DNA of 64,000 nt from assembly GCA_040755835.1 (NCBI GenBank), contig JBFMAB010000122.1:62001-126000 (forward strand). The letters are read 5' to 3'. This DNA is from JADLDB01 sp040755835. GTDB lineage: Bacteria; Myxococcota; Myxococcia; Myxococcales; Myxococcaceae. Below are positions 16,866 through 26,810 of the stretch, one piece after another; positions within the stretch are counted from its first letter, which is position 1; each line of letters starts with the position of its first letter. The position numbers and the translations under genes are program-made. Below the pieces are notes generated by a model. The model was not told the DNA's origin, ran no database searches, and saw only the letters and a program-made list of their open reading frames with translations.

Positions 16866-17933
16866 ATGCGCGGCGCCCACCTCGTCGTCCTCGCTGCGGC
16901 AGCTGCCGCGCTCCTCGCCTGCTACGACTTCGACAGCGCGTACCAGGCCGCCTGCGACGCGGGGCGGTGCGACGGCGGTGCGGCCGGCGGTGGCGCGGGC
17001 GGCGGGAATGGGGACGCAGGCGCCGGTGGGGGTGGCGACATCGACGCGGGCACCGGCGGCGGAGGCGACGGCGACGCCGGCATGGGAGGTGGCGGCGGCG
17101 AGGTCGACGCTGGCGTGGGCGGCGGCGGCGGCGACGTGGACGCGGGCAACGACGACGCGGGCATGGACGCGGGCTGCGGGACGCCGGCGCGCCTCGTCAT
17201 CACCACCGCGCCGCAGACGCTGCAGTCGGGCAGCTGCTCGATGCCGGTGACGGTGCAGCTGCGCGACGCGTGCGACCTGCCCGTCGTCCCGCCGGTGGCG
17301 GTGCCGCTCACCTTCACCACGCCGTCGACGTTGAGCGTCTTCAGCGACGGCGCGTGCATCGCGATGGCCCCGCAGTGGCAGATTGCCGGCGGCGCGAGCG
17401 AGCTGACGGTGCACGTGAAGGCGTCGGCCGCGGGCACGCCGACGTTGCAGGTGTCCTCGGCGGGCCTCGCCTCCGACAGCCAGGCCTTCACCATCACCTG
17501 TCCCACGGGGCAGCGGCCGTGCAACGGCGCCTGCATCCCCAGCGCGGGCTGTTGCGGAGACGGCGAGTGCAACGACGGCGGCGTGGCGTGGGTGTGCAAC
17601 TCGATGAGCGTCTGCGCGCCGCCGCCGTGCACGGGCTTCCCCGCGGGCTGCACCACCTGGGATGACCGCACCGCGCCGTCCGCGAGCCGCACCATCACCT
17701 TCGACTCGAACGGCTACGTGCCGAAGTGCATGCGCGTCACGACGTCGCAGACCGTCACCTTCTCGGGGTCCTTCGCGATTCACCCGCTGGTGCAGTTCTG
17801 CGGGCCGAGCGACCGCAACCTCACCACCACCATCGGCACGACGAAGACGGCCACCTTCCCCAGCTTCGGCACCTACGGCTACCGCTGCGCGAACCACCCC
17901 AGCTTCGAGCAGGGCGCCATCAAGGTGCCGTGA
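16866..17933 (+). CDS. Cupredoxin-like lipoprotein with Gly/Asp repeat linker
   Basis: A 355-residue secreted protein. MRGAHLVVLAAAAAALLACYD is a lipoprotein signal with lipobox LLAC. Residues about 35-100 are a Gly-rich linker of irregular GGGGDxDAG units. A beta-sandwich region follows, then a Cys-rich knot (CPTGQRPCNGACIPSAGCCGDGEC). The last ~90 residues look like a plastocyanin/cupredoxin domain: FAIHPLVQFCG supplies a His and YGYRCANHPSFEQGA supplies Cys and His in type-1 copper spacing; the axial ligand could be Gln. Likely a surface copper or electron-transfer protein. The start is the ATG that opens the signal peptide. Confidence 0.78.
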   Translation: MRGAHLVVLAAAAAALLACYDFDSAYQAACDAGRCDGGAAGGGAGGGNGDAGAGGGGDIDAGTGGGGDGDAGMGGGGGEVDAGVGGGGGDVDAGNDDAGMDAGCGTPARLVITTAPQTLQSGSCSMPVTVQLRDACDLPVVPPVAVPLTFTTPSTLSVFSDGACIAMAPQWQIAGGASELTVHVKASAAGTPTLQVSSAGLASDSQAFTITCPTGQRPCNGACIPSAGCCGDGECNDGGVAWVCNSMSVCAPPPCTGFPAGCTTWDDRTAPSASRTITFDSNGYVPKCMRVTTSQTVTFSGSFAIHPLVQFCGPSDRNLTTTIGTTKTATFPSFGTYGYRCANHPSFEQGAIKVP

Positions 17934-17945
17934 GGACATGAAACA

Positions 17946-17970
17946 GGGGAGCGGGTGTCTCCCGCTCCCC
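17946..17970. terminator. Strong hairpin between convergent genes
   Basis: GGGGAGCGGG and CCCGCTCCCC form a perfect 10-bp stem with a 5-base loop. It sits between the convergent cupredoxin and rhodanese genes. There is no clear T-tract on either strand, so it is a probable bidirectional transcript end by position rather than a canonical intrinsic terminator. Confidence 0.6.
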
Positions 17971-18029
17971 TCGCCGGGTCCCTCGTCCCCCGACCCATTC
18001 GGGCCGGGAGACAGGGCGCATCAGCCGCT

Positions 18030-18461
18030 TCAGCTGTTCGGCTTCGCGGTCTTCTGGCCGGCCGCCAGCCAGCCGTTAATGCCCACGGGCAGCACGGCGA
18101 CGTCGGTGTAGCCGTTCTCCATGGCGCGCCTGGCCGCCTGGGTCGACGCGCTGCACTTCTCGTTGGCGCAGTAGAAGACGAGCGTCGACGACTTGTCCTT
18201 CGGCAGCTCCGTCAGCGCGTACTGCGACGACGAGGTGAGGAGCACCGCGCCCGGGATGATGCCCTTCTCGGCGCGCGTCTTCTCGCCGTTGGCGTCGACG
18301 GGCGTGGCCTTCTTCTCTTTGGTGAGGTTGGCCAGCTCGGTGACGGTCAGCTTCTTCGGCTCCCTGGACGCCTGGCCGTGACCCATGCCGTCGCACGCGA
18401 GCGCGGCGGCGGGGACGACGAAGGAGGCGGCGAGGGCGAGGGTCATCAGGGTGCGCTTCAT
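18030..18461 (-). CDS. Exported rhodanese-like protein
   Basis: A 143-residue protein with a Sec signal peptide (MKRTLMTLALAASFVVPAAALA). The rest is one rhodanese domain: VDANGEKTRAEKGIIPGAVLL, and the active-site loop FYCANEKCSAS in which the first Cys is the expected persulfide Cys, with a second Cys five residues on. The closing VLPVGINGWLAAGQ is typical. It probably moves sulfane sulfur or acts in periplasmic redox. It converges on the cupredoxin lipoprotein. Confidence 0.88.
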   Translation of the reverse strand: MKRTLMTLALAASFVVPAAALACDGMGHGQASREPKKLTVTELANLTKEKKATPVDANGEKTRAEKGIIPGAVLLTSSSQYALTELPKDKSSTLVFYCANEKCSASTQAARRAMENGYTDVAVLPVGINGWLAAGQKTAKPNS

Positions 18462-18558
18462 CGGGTGAATCTCCGGGGTGGGTGGTTGAAAGACGGCGGA
18501 ACAACGCGGCCCGGTTTGACCGAGCGCAACCCCCTATGCGTCGGCCGGCTGGTGCGTT

Positions 18559-19512
18559 TCACCGGCCGGTGGTGCGGCGCGTCACGGCGCCCGCGAACTC
18601 CGCGGCCTTGAGGAGGGCGTGGATCATCGGCTGCGGATCCGCCCGGTTCTTCCCGGCGAGGTCGTACGCGACGCCGTGGTCCGGGGAGGTGCGCGGCACC
18701 GGCAGGCCGAGGGTGACGTTGACGGTGCGCGCGAAGTCGAGCGTCTTGGTCGCCACCAGGCCCTGGTCGTGGAACATCGCCAGCGCGACGTCGAACGGGA
18801 AGCCGCCGGCCGCCTTCGCGAAGAGGCCGTCGGCCGCGAAGGGGCCGCGCACGTCGAGCCGGCGCCGCTTCGCCTGCGCGATGGCGGGGGCGATGACGCG
18901 CACCTCCTCGGTGCCCAGGACGCCGCCCTCGCCGGCGTGCGGATTCACCCCGCACACCGCGATGCGCGGGCGGTGCCCGAGGACGGGCGTGAGCGTTCGG
19001 TCGAGGAGCGCCAGCGCGGAGAGCAGCCTCGGCACCGACAGGGCCTTCGGCACGGCGGCGAGCGGCAGGTGGTTGGTGGCGAGCGCCACCTTGAGGCGCG
19101 GGCCATCCATCAGCATCAGCACCTCGCAGCCGAAGGCCTCGGCGAGGAGCTCGGTATGGCCGACGAAGGGAATGCCCGCCTTCGTGATGGCCTCCTTCGA
19201 CACCGGCGCGGTGCACAGCGCGTCCACCTCGCCGGCCTGCGCCGCGGCGATGGCGGCGGTGACGTACGCGTGTTGTGCGAGGCCGCCCGCGCGCGTAGGC
19301 CGGCCGGGCCGCCGGTCCTTCGCCGCGAGCTGGCTGACGGCGTGGAACCGAAGCGGCCCTCTCGTCCCGGGGCGAGGGCTCTCGTGGGCGTCACCGAACA
19401 CGACGGGCGTCAGCGCCCGGCGGACGCGCGCATCCGCGAGCGCCTTCCACGTCACCTCCGCGCCAATCCCCGAGGGGTCTCCGAGGGAGATGCCGATGCG
19501 CGGCTTCGTCAT
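18559..19512 (-). CDS. pdxA: 4-hydroxythreonine-4-phosphate dehydrogenase PdxA
   Basis: A 317-residue enzyme of pyridoxal-phosphate synthesis, oxidising 4-phospho-hydroxythreonine. Family motifs are intact: MTKPRIGISLGDPSGIGAEV at the N-terminus, TAPVSKEAI, FVGHTELLAE, ICGVNPHAGE-type (AVCGVNPHAGEGG), MFHDQGL and TSPDHGVAYDLAG with metal-binding His and Asp. It is slightly short because residues before AAKDRRPGRP are reduced. The ATG at 19512 directly begins the conserved core. No other pdx gene is present nearby. Confidence 0.94.
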   Translation of the reverse strand: MTKPRIGISLGDPSGIGAEVTWKALADARVRRALTPVVFGDAHESPRPGTRGPLRFHAVSQLAAKDRRPGRPTRAGGLAQHAYVTAAIAAAQAGEVDALCTAPVSKEAITKAGIPFVGHTELLAEAFGCEVLMLMDGPRLKVALATNHLPLAAVPKALSVPRLLSALALLDRTLTPVLGHRPRIAVCGVNPHAGEGGVLGTEEVRVIAPAIAQAKRRRLDVRGPFAADGLFAKAAGGFPFDVALAMFHDQGLVATKTLDFARTVNVTLGLPVPRTSPDHGVAYDLAGKNRADPQPMIHALLKAAEFAGAVTRRTTGR

Positions 19513-19843
19513 GGAGCGCGCCATAGCAGGACTGTCCGGGTCCCACATGTGCGCCTCACGGAAATGTGAGAGCGCGGCGGGCGAACTCGGCGAAAGGACG
19601 GCGACGGGGGCTGGCCTTCGCCTTGCTCCCTGGGCTCGCGTCATGATCGACCGCTCCGATGAGACCAGCCACCACCCGGACAGGCCGTCGCGGTGGGCGC
19701 GCTTCGTGGCGCTGCTCGCCGAGCTGTTCGGCGACTGACGAAAGTCCCGAGGAGCGCCCGGTGGAGGAGGCACGTCGCGCTGAAGGGAAAGCGCGCCGCC
19801 GCCGGGCCCGCGGCGCGGCTCAGGGCGCACGAGGGCGAAGAGG
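19513..19843. other. Gap with only a weak 31-codon frame
   Basis: The stretch between pdxA and the prolyl isomerase. A plus-strand ATG at 19643 opens 31 codons to 19738 (ending RWARFVALLAELFGD) with mostly G/C third bases, but there is no ribosome binding site and no recognisable family. The last ~100 bp are GC-rich and structured. It probably includes the pdxA promoter. Confidence 0.25.
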
Positions 19844-20794
19844 TCAAATCTTCACGTCCACCAGCGCGCCCTGCCGCAGCTCGAGCATGTACTGCTCGGT
19901 GTACTTCTCGAGCTGCGCGCGCAGCATCTTTTCGCGCAGCTTCTCCTTCACGTCCTCGAACGGCGGCGCCGCGAGCGCGCGTCGCTCCTCGACGAAGATG
20001 ACGTGCCAACCGAACTTCGTGCGGACCGGGTCGGCGACCCCGCCGACGGGCGTGGTGAAGGCGACCTTCTCGAACTCCGCGACCATCACGCCGCGGCGGA
20101 AGAAGCCCAGGTCGCCGCCGTCCGCGGCCGACGGTCCTTCGGACTTCTTCTTCGCGAGCTCGGCGAAGTTGACGCCCGGCTTGCGCGCCTCGGCGGCGAG
20201 CGCCTCGGCCTTCAGGCGCGCGGCCTCGACCTGCTCGGGCGTCGCCTTCGGGCTCACCTGCACGAGGATGTGCCGCGCGTGCACCTCGGCGTCCTGCGCC
20301 TCGTCGTGCGCCCACTTCGCGTACTCGGCCTTCAGGTCCTCGTCGGCGATCTTCACCTTCGCGCGGACCTTCAAGTTCACCAGCTTCATCCGCGCGAGGT
20401 GCTTGCGCATGAAGGTCCGGTACGTGGACATCGTGTACCCCTCCTGCGCCAACAGCTGCTCGAACTGCTCGCTGGTGATGTTGTTCTGCTTCTTCACGTC
20501 CTCCACCGAGAGGTCGATCTCCGACTCGGCCACCTCGATGTTCAGCTCGCGGATTTGCGCCTCCATCAGCTTCTCGCCGATGAGCATGTCGAGGGAGCGC
20601 TTCATCACCTGCTCGCGCAGCTCGCTGCGCTTGTCCGCAGGCGCGCCCTTGAGGCCCGCCAGCTCGGGCGCCGCGCGCGCCTCGACCTCGCTCAGCGTGA
20701 CGATGTCGTCGTTCACCACCGCCGCCACGCGGTCCACCAGCTCGGCGTGCGCCGCGCCGGCGACGAGGCTGATCAACAGGACGAAACGCTTCAT
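19844..20794 (-). CDS. SurA-like parvulin prolyl isomerase
   Basis: A 316-residue periplasmic chaperone/isomerase. A signal peptide (MKRFVLLISLVAGAAHA) is followed by the SurA N-domain (ELVDRVAAVVNDDIVTLSEVE) and a helical region. One PpiC rotamase domain follows: VHARHILVQVSPKA, GGDLGFFRRGVMVAEFEKVAF and TKFGWHVIFVEERR. SurA-type proteins help outer-membrane proteins fold. It is the first of three parvulins in 12 kb, each beside genes for Tad-pilus-like or sigma-factor proteins. It is divergent from the ECF sigma factor gene, with 87 bp between starts. Confidence 0.92.
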   Translation of the reverse strand: MKRFVLLISLVAGAAHAELVDRVAAVVNDDIVTLSEVEARAAPELAGLKGAPADKRSELREQVMKRSLDMLIGEKLMEAQIRELNIEVAESEIDLSVEDVKKQNNITSEQFEQLLAQEGYTMSTYRTFMRKHLARMKLVNLKVRAKVKIADEDLKAEYAKWAHDEAQDAEVHARHILVQVSPKATPEQVEAARLKAEALAAEARKPGVNFAELAKKKSEGPSAADGGDLGFFRRGVMVAEFEKVAFTTPVGGVADPVRTKFGWHVIFVEERRALAAPPFEDVKEKLREKMLRAQLEKYTEQYMLELRQGALVDVKI

Positions 20795-20881
20795 GGTGTC
20801 GCGCCCTTAGCACGCGGAGAGCGGGCCGCGACAGCGGCTGTTAACGGCGCGGGCGGGTGCGGCATCCTCTGGGCTGAAGCG

Positions 20882-21475
20882 ATGGCGCTCCCGGCGAGCA
20901 TCGAGCGGCGGCCCCAGGGCGGCGAGCGCCCGGACGGGGCTGCGCGCTGGCGGCCGTGGGTCGCCGCCGCGCGCGCAGGCGATCGGCAGGCCTTCGCGCA
21001 GCTGCACGCGCACTTCGGGAGGCTGGTGCACGCCGTCGTCATCACCCGCGTCGGCGCTTCCGACGCGAAGGACCTCGTGCAGGACGTGTTCCTCACCATG
21101 TGGCAGAAGCTGGAAACGCTGGAAGACGACCAGGCCTTCCCGGCGTGGCTGACGCAGCTCGCGCGCCACCGGGCCGCGAAGGCGCTGCGCGACCGCAAGC
21201 CGACGGAGACGCTGGACGACGAGCCGGGCCTCGCCGCGCCCGACCGCTCCGGGGCGCCCGACGCGCAGAAGGTCCTGAAGGCGCTCATGGCGTTGCCCGA
21301 GGCGTACGCGGAGCCGCTCGCGATGCGCCTCGTCGAAGGCATGAGCGGCCCGGAGATCGCCGAGCGCACCGGCCTCACCCCGGGCAGCGTCCGCGTCAAC
21401 CTGCACCGCGGCATGAAGCTGCTCCGCGAGAGGCTGGGTCTCGCGCCCGCCGAGGAGGGGCCCGGCGATGAGTGA
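20882..21475 (+). CDS. ECF-type sigma factor
   Basis: A 197-residue sigma-70-family protein. Region 2 covers FAQLHAHFGRLVHAVVITRV...DAKDLVQDVFLTMWQKLE, and region 4 covers PEAYAEPLAMRLVEGMS...IAERTGLTPGSVRVNLHRG. Its last eight bases overlap the start of the CpaB-like gene (ATGAGTGA), indicating coupled translation. That gene encodes a membrane protein with an N-terminus like myxobacterial anti-sigma factors, so it probably holds this sigma factor at the membrane. The ATG at 20882 is the first that gives coding-like third bases. Confidence 0.9.
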   Translation: MALPASIERRPQGGERPDGAARWRPWVAAARAGDRQAFAQLHAHFGRLVHAVVITRVGASDAKDLVQDVFLTMWQKLETLEDDQAFPAWLTQLARHRAAKALRDRKPTETLDDEPGLAAPDRSGAPDAQKVLKALMALPEAYAEPLAMRLVEGMSGPEIAERTGLTPGSVRVNLHRGMKLLRERLGLAPAEEGPGDE

Positions 21476-22469
21476 CTACCTCTTCGACAAGACGGGCCGC
21501 GACGAGGACGTGGAGCGCCTCGAGGACGCGCTCGGCCGGTTCGCCTACGACGGCGAGGCGCCCGAGCTGCCGGACGCCAGGCGCCGCGAGGAGCCCGTCG
21601 CGCCGCTGCCGGCGCGCGCGCGCCGCGACCGCGACGAGCTGCCGGTGCGAGCGCCGTTGCTTCCCGGCTTCCGCTGGCCGCTCGCCGCCGCGCTCGCCTT
21701 CGGCCTCGTCGCCGCGCTCTTGTCGTACTCGGCCATCAAGAAGCGCGAGGCCGACGTGCGCAGGGGCTGGAACCTCGTGCCGGTGGTGGTGGCCGCCGTC
21801 GACGTGTCCGAGGGCACGGTGGTGACGATGGAGATGCTGAGCCAGCGCAGCGTGCCGGAGCAGTTCGTCACCTCGTCCGTCGTGAAGCCGGACTCGGCGT
21901 CGTACATCGTGAACCAGAAGGTGCTGGTGCCGCTGGCCGCGGGCGACCCGCTGTTGTGGAGCCAGTTCGAGACGACGCGGGCCTCCGAGCGCCTGTCGAC
22001 GAAGGTGCAGAAGCGCGCGCGCGCCATCTCCATCGAGGTGAAGGGCGTCACCTCGGTCGGCGGGTGGATTCGCCCCAACGACCACGTCGACATCATCGGC
22101 AGCTTCAAGGACCCGCAGTCCGGCGAGCAGGTCGCGGTGACGCTGATGCAGAACGTGGTGGTGCTCTCCACGGGGAAAATCACCGGCACCACCAACGTGA
22201 ACCTCGTCCCCGAGGGCCAGCGCGACTACGGGGACGTCTCGCTGCTGGTGCTGCCCGAGGAGGCCGAGATGCTGGTGCTCGCGCAGGAGCTGGGCGCGCT
22301 CACCTTCACCCTGCGCAACGAGGAGGACCTCGACGTCCTCGCCGAGCGCGGGCGGGCCACCATCAACACGCTCCTCTCCGGCGAGCGCACCAGGGTGCTC
22401 CAGCAGAAGCGCTTCAACACCATCCAGGTGATTCGCGGCGCGGCCCGCCCAACGCCCGAGAAGCCGTAG
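21468..22469 (+). CDS. CpaB (SAF/RcpC)-domain membrane protein with anti-sigma-like N-terminus
   Basis: A 333-residue protein. Residues 1-65 are hydrophilic; MSDYLFDKTGRDEDVERLE resembles the opening of myxobacterial anti-sigma/FecR-type proteins. One transmembrane helix lies at about 66-88. The exported part is a Flp/Tad pilus CpaB/RcpC architecture: SAF-like domain (VPVVVAAVDVSEGTVVTMEM), RPNDHVDIIGSF and LLVLPEEAEMLVLAQ. CpaB normally assembles the Tad secretin. Overlap with the ECF sigma gene points to a sigma/anti-sigma pair whose sensor is a CpaB domain. The next gene is a tandem copy without the N-terminal extension. Confidence 0.82.
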   Translation: MSDYLFDKTGRDEDVERLEDALGRFAYDGEAPELPDARRREEPVAPLPARARRDRDELPVRAPLLPGFRWPLAAALAFGLVAALLSYSAIKKREADVRRGWNLVPVVVAAVDVSEGTVVTMEMLSQRSVPEQFVTSSVVKPDSASYIVNQKVLVPLAAGDPLLWSQFETTRASERLSTKVQKRARAISIEVKGVTSVGGWIRPNDHVDIIGSFKDPQSGEQVAVTLMQNVVVLSTGKITGTTNVNLVPEGQRDYGDVSLLVLPEEAEMLVLAQELGALTFTLRNEEDLDVLAERGRATINTLLSGERTRVLQQKRFNTIQVIRGAARPTPEKP

Positions 22470-22519
22470 CGTCTTCCGCGCCGGTTAACGCTTTCGGCGG
22501 CCCCGGGCTCCTCCTGGGC

Positions 22520-23332
22520 ATGCTGAAAGGAAGAGCCCCCCTCCTCGTCGCCGCCGTCCTCGCCGCCGCCGCCTTCGCCGTCGCCTACAGCGCCATCAAG
22601 AAGCGCGAGGCCGACGTGCGGAAGGGCTGGAACCTGGTGCCGGTGGTGGTCGCCGCGGTGGACGTGTCCGAGGGCACCGTCGTGACGATGGAGATGATCA
22701 GCCAGCGCTCCATCCCCGAGCAGTTCGTCACCTCGTCCGTCGTGAAGCCGGACTCCGCGTCGTACATCGTGAACCAGAAGGTGCTGGTGCCGCTGCAGGC
22801 GGGCGACCCGCTCCTGTGGAGCCAGTTCGAGACGACGAAGGCGTCGGAGCGGCTGTCCACCAAGGTGATGAAGAAGACGCGCGCCTTCACGCTCGAGGCG
22901 AAGCCGGTGACGGCGGTGGGCGGCTGGGTGCGACCGAACGACCACATCGACATCCTCGGCACCTTCAAGGACCCGAACACCGGCGAGCAGGTCGCACTGA
23001 CGCTGCTGCAGAACATCATCGTGCTGGCGACGGGGAAGATCACCGGCACCACCAACGTGAACCTGCTGCCGGAAGGGCAGCGGGACTACAACAACGTGTC
23101 GGTGCTGGTGCTGCCCGAGGAGGCCGAGGTGCTGATGCTCGCGCGGGAGCTGGGCGAGCTGAGCTTCTCCTTGCGCAACGAAGAGGACCTCGACGTGCTC
23201 GATGAGCGCCGGCAGACGACGGTCAGCACGCTGTTCGACGGGAAGCGGCTGCAACTCCTCATGGAGAAGCGGAAGAACAACATCATCGACGTCATCCGCG
23301 GCAACGTGAAGCAGTCGGAGAGCGCGCCGTGA
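22520..23332 (+). CDS. CpaB-family (SAF/RcpC) protein, tandem paralogue
   Basis: A 270-residue protein with a short N-terminus, one membrane helix (about 7-25) and the same CpaB body as the upstream gene. From AIKKREADVRKGWNLVPVVV through SVLVLPEEAEVLMLARELGE it is nearly superimposable on it, and the DNA is also visibly similar, so this is a tandem duplication. The ATG at 22520 begins MLKGRAPLLVAAVLA. It lacks the anti-sigma-like segment and so looks like the plain structural version. The stop codon overlaps the ATG of a small downstream membrane gene (TGATG). Confidence 0.85.
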   Translation: MLKGRAPLLVAAVLAAAAFAVAYSAIKKREADVRKGWNLVPVVVAAVDVSEGTVVTMEMISQRSIPEQFVTSSVVKPDSASYIVNQKVLVPLQAGDPLLWSQFETTKASERLSTKVMKKTRAFTLEAKPVTAVGGWVRPNDHIDILGTFKDPNTGEQVALTLLQNIIVLATGKITGTTNVNLLPEGQRDYNNVSVLVLPEEAEVLMLARELGELSFSLRNEEDLDVLDERRQTTVSTLFDGKRLQLLMEKRKNNIIDVIRGNVKQSESAP

Positions 23333-23623
23333 TGGCGCTGCTCGCGGCGGCGTGCGCCGGCGGCGCGGTGTTCTCGGCGTGGCTCGCGTTCCTGGCGCGG
23401 GAGACGTCCGCGCCCCCGCCGGAGGTGAAGGCCAGGCTCCGGCGTCGCTTCCGTCCGCGCCTGGTTCGCTAGCAGGTGGGCGGGTTCATGATCGCCATGT
23501 ACCTGCTGCCCGTCTTCGCCATCGCCGAGCGCGCCGGTGGCGGTGTTCGCGAGTGAACGGCGGGTGGCCATCGCCGACATCGAGCGCGTGGCCGAGGTGG
23601 CTCGAGCGCTACGGCTCGTGTGA
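23332..23623 (+). pseudogene. Broken small membrane protein gene downstream of cpaB-like genes
   Basis: An ATG overlapping the previous stop opens 46 codons (MALLAAACAGGAVFSAWLAF..., one membrane helix then a basic tail) to an amber TAG at 23470. The same frame continues at once with coding-like third bases: a second hydrophobic segment VGGFMIAMYLLPVFAIAERA at 23476-23535. A shift into another frame then gives VFASERRVAIADIERVAEV up to 23623. The pieces read as one former ~100-residue two-helix protein with an in-frame stop and a frameshift. Position after cpaB and the helix-basic-helix layout recall TadB/TadC or GspF fragments, but this is too short to name. The 46-residue product could still be made. 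Confidence 0.5.
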
Positions 23624-24586
23624 CTGGCTCGACGTCGGGCGGCCGGTCACCTGCTGCAGGACGCCGGCGTTCACCTTCACCTCGGCCTTCGCGCGCAACG
23701 CCTGCACGTAGGCTTTCTGCGCCTCGGAGCGAAGCTGGCCGACGAGCTTCCCCTCGATGGCGGCGCGGACCTCGGCGAGTTCCTTCTTGCGCGCGGGCTT
23801 CTTCTCCACCACGCGGAAGAGGTGGAAGCCGTATTCGGTGGACACGACGTCGCTCGTCCCGCCGGGCGGCAGCTTGAAGACGACCTCGTCGAAGGCCGCC
23901 GGCATGGTGCCGCGCGCGAAGAAGCCGAGGTCGCCGCCCACCTTCGCGTCGGGTGACAGCGAGTAGCGCCGCGCGAGGTCGCCGAACTTCTTGCCCTGCC
24001 ACAGCTGCTGCTGGATGCGCTTCGCCTCGTCGAGGCCCCTCACGACGATCTGCAGCGCGTGCACCTGCTCGGGCTCCTGGAAGTCGTCGGCGTGCTCGTC
24101 GAAGTACCGGCGGATCTGCTCCTCGGTGACGGCGACGCGGGCGAAGACCTCCTGGTTCAGAAGCTTCTCGATGGTGAGCTGCTCGCGGGTGGTGCGGGTC
24201 AGCTGCGCGCGCGTGGTGCCGCTCTGCTCGAGCGCCTCGTCGAAGGTGCCGGCGGGGTACTCGCTGGCCAGCGCGAGCACGCGGCGGTCGACCTCGTCGG
24301 GCGTGACGGTGACGCTCGCGGCGCGCGCGGCCTGCAGCAGCAAGGCGTGCTCGATGAGCGTTTCGAGCAGCGTCTGCTTGTACCGCTCGATCTGCTCGGG
24401 GCTTCGGGGGGCGACGCCTTCCATCGCCTGCGCTTCGCGGGTGAGCAGCCGCTCGAAGTCCTTCCGGCCGATGACCTCCCCGTTGACGGTGGCGACGACG
24501 TCCGGGTTTTCCTGCGGCTGATGTGGCTGCGGGCAGGCAGCGAGCGCGACGGCGGCGGCGAGCAGAGAGGTCAGGCGGAGAATCAC
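23609..24586 (-). CDS. Parvulin prolyl isomerase, lipoprotein
   Basis: A 325-residue SurA/PrsA-like isomerase. The GTG start opens a lipoprotein signal (VILRLTSLLAAAVALAACPQP, lipobox LAAC). A SurA N-type domain (VVATVNGEVIGRKDFERLL) and helical core follow. The PpiC domain has VHALQIVVRGLDEAK, GGDLGFFARGTMPAAFDEVVF and TEYGFHLFRVVEK. It is downstream of the kinase gene on the same strand after 216 bp. It would act in the periplasm on exported proteins, possibly the CpaB/CpaC-like sensors encoded around it, which is inference. Confidence 0.9.
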   Translation of the reverse strand: MILRLTSLLAAAVALAACPQPHQPQENPDVVATVNGEVIGRKDFERLLTREAQAMEGVAPRSPEQIERYKQTLLETLIEHALLLQAARAASVTVTPDEVDRRVLALASEYPAGTFDEALEQSGTTRAQLTRTTREQLTIEKLLNQEVFARVAVTEEQIRRYFDEHADDFQEPEQVHALQIVVRGLDEAKRIQQQLWQGKKFGDLARRYSLSPDAKVGGDLGFFARGTMPAAFDEVVFKLPPGGTSDVVSTEYGFHLFRVVEKKPARKKELAEVRAAIEGKLVGQLRSEAQKAYVQALRAKAEVKVNAGVLQQVTGRPTSSQSHEP

Positions 24587-24802
24587 GGTGTGCCATCGCC
24601 TAGCACGACTGCGCCCCGGGGGCAGGCGCGCGCTCGCGTTGACGGTGCTCCCCGGGGGCGCCGACGAACGACGCCGGCGAGGTGGCACGCGGCATGCGCC
24701 GCCCGGCGCCGCCAGCAGCGAGGACCCCCGCGCGCCGACGCCGGCGCGCGCACCTCCGCCTGAAATCCTGCTGCCCGGGGACTTCGTTTCGACGCTGCCC
24801 GC

Positions 24803-26761
<1,959 letters not shown>

Positions 26762-26810
26762 GTGCGGTCTCCTCGACGAGGCGACACGGGCTCGCGCGCG
26801 GCGTTGCACG

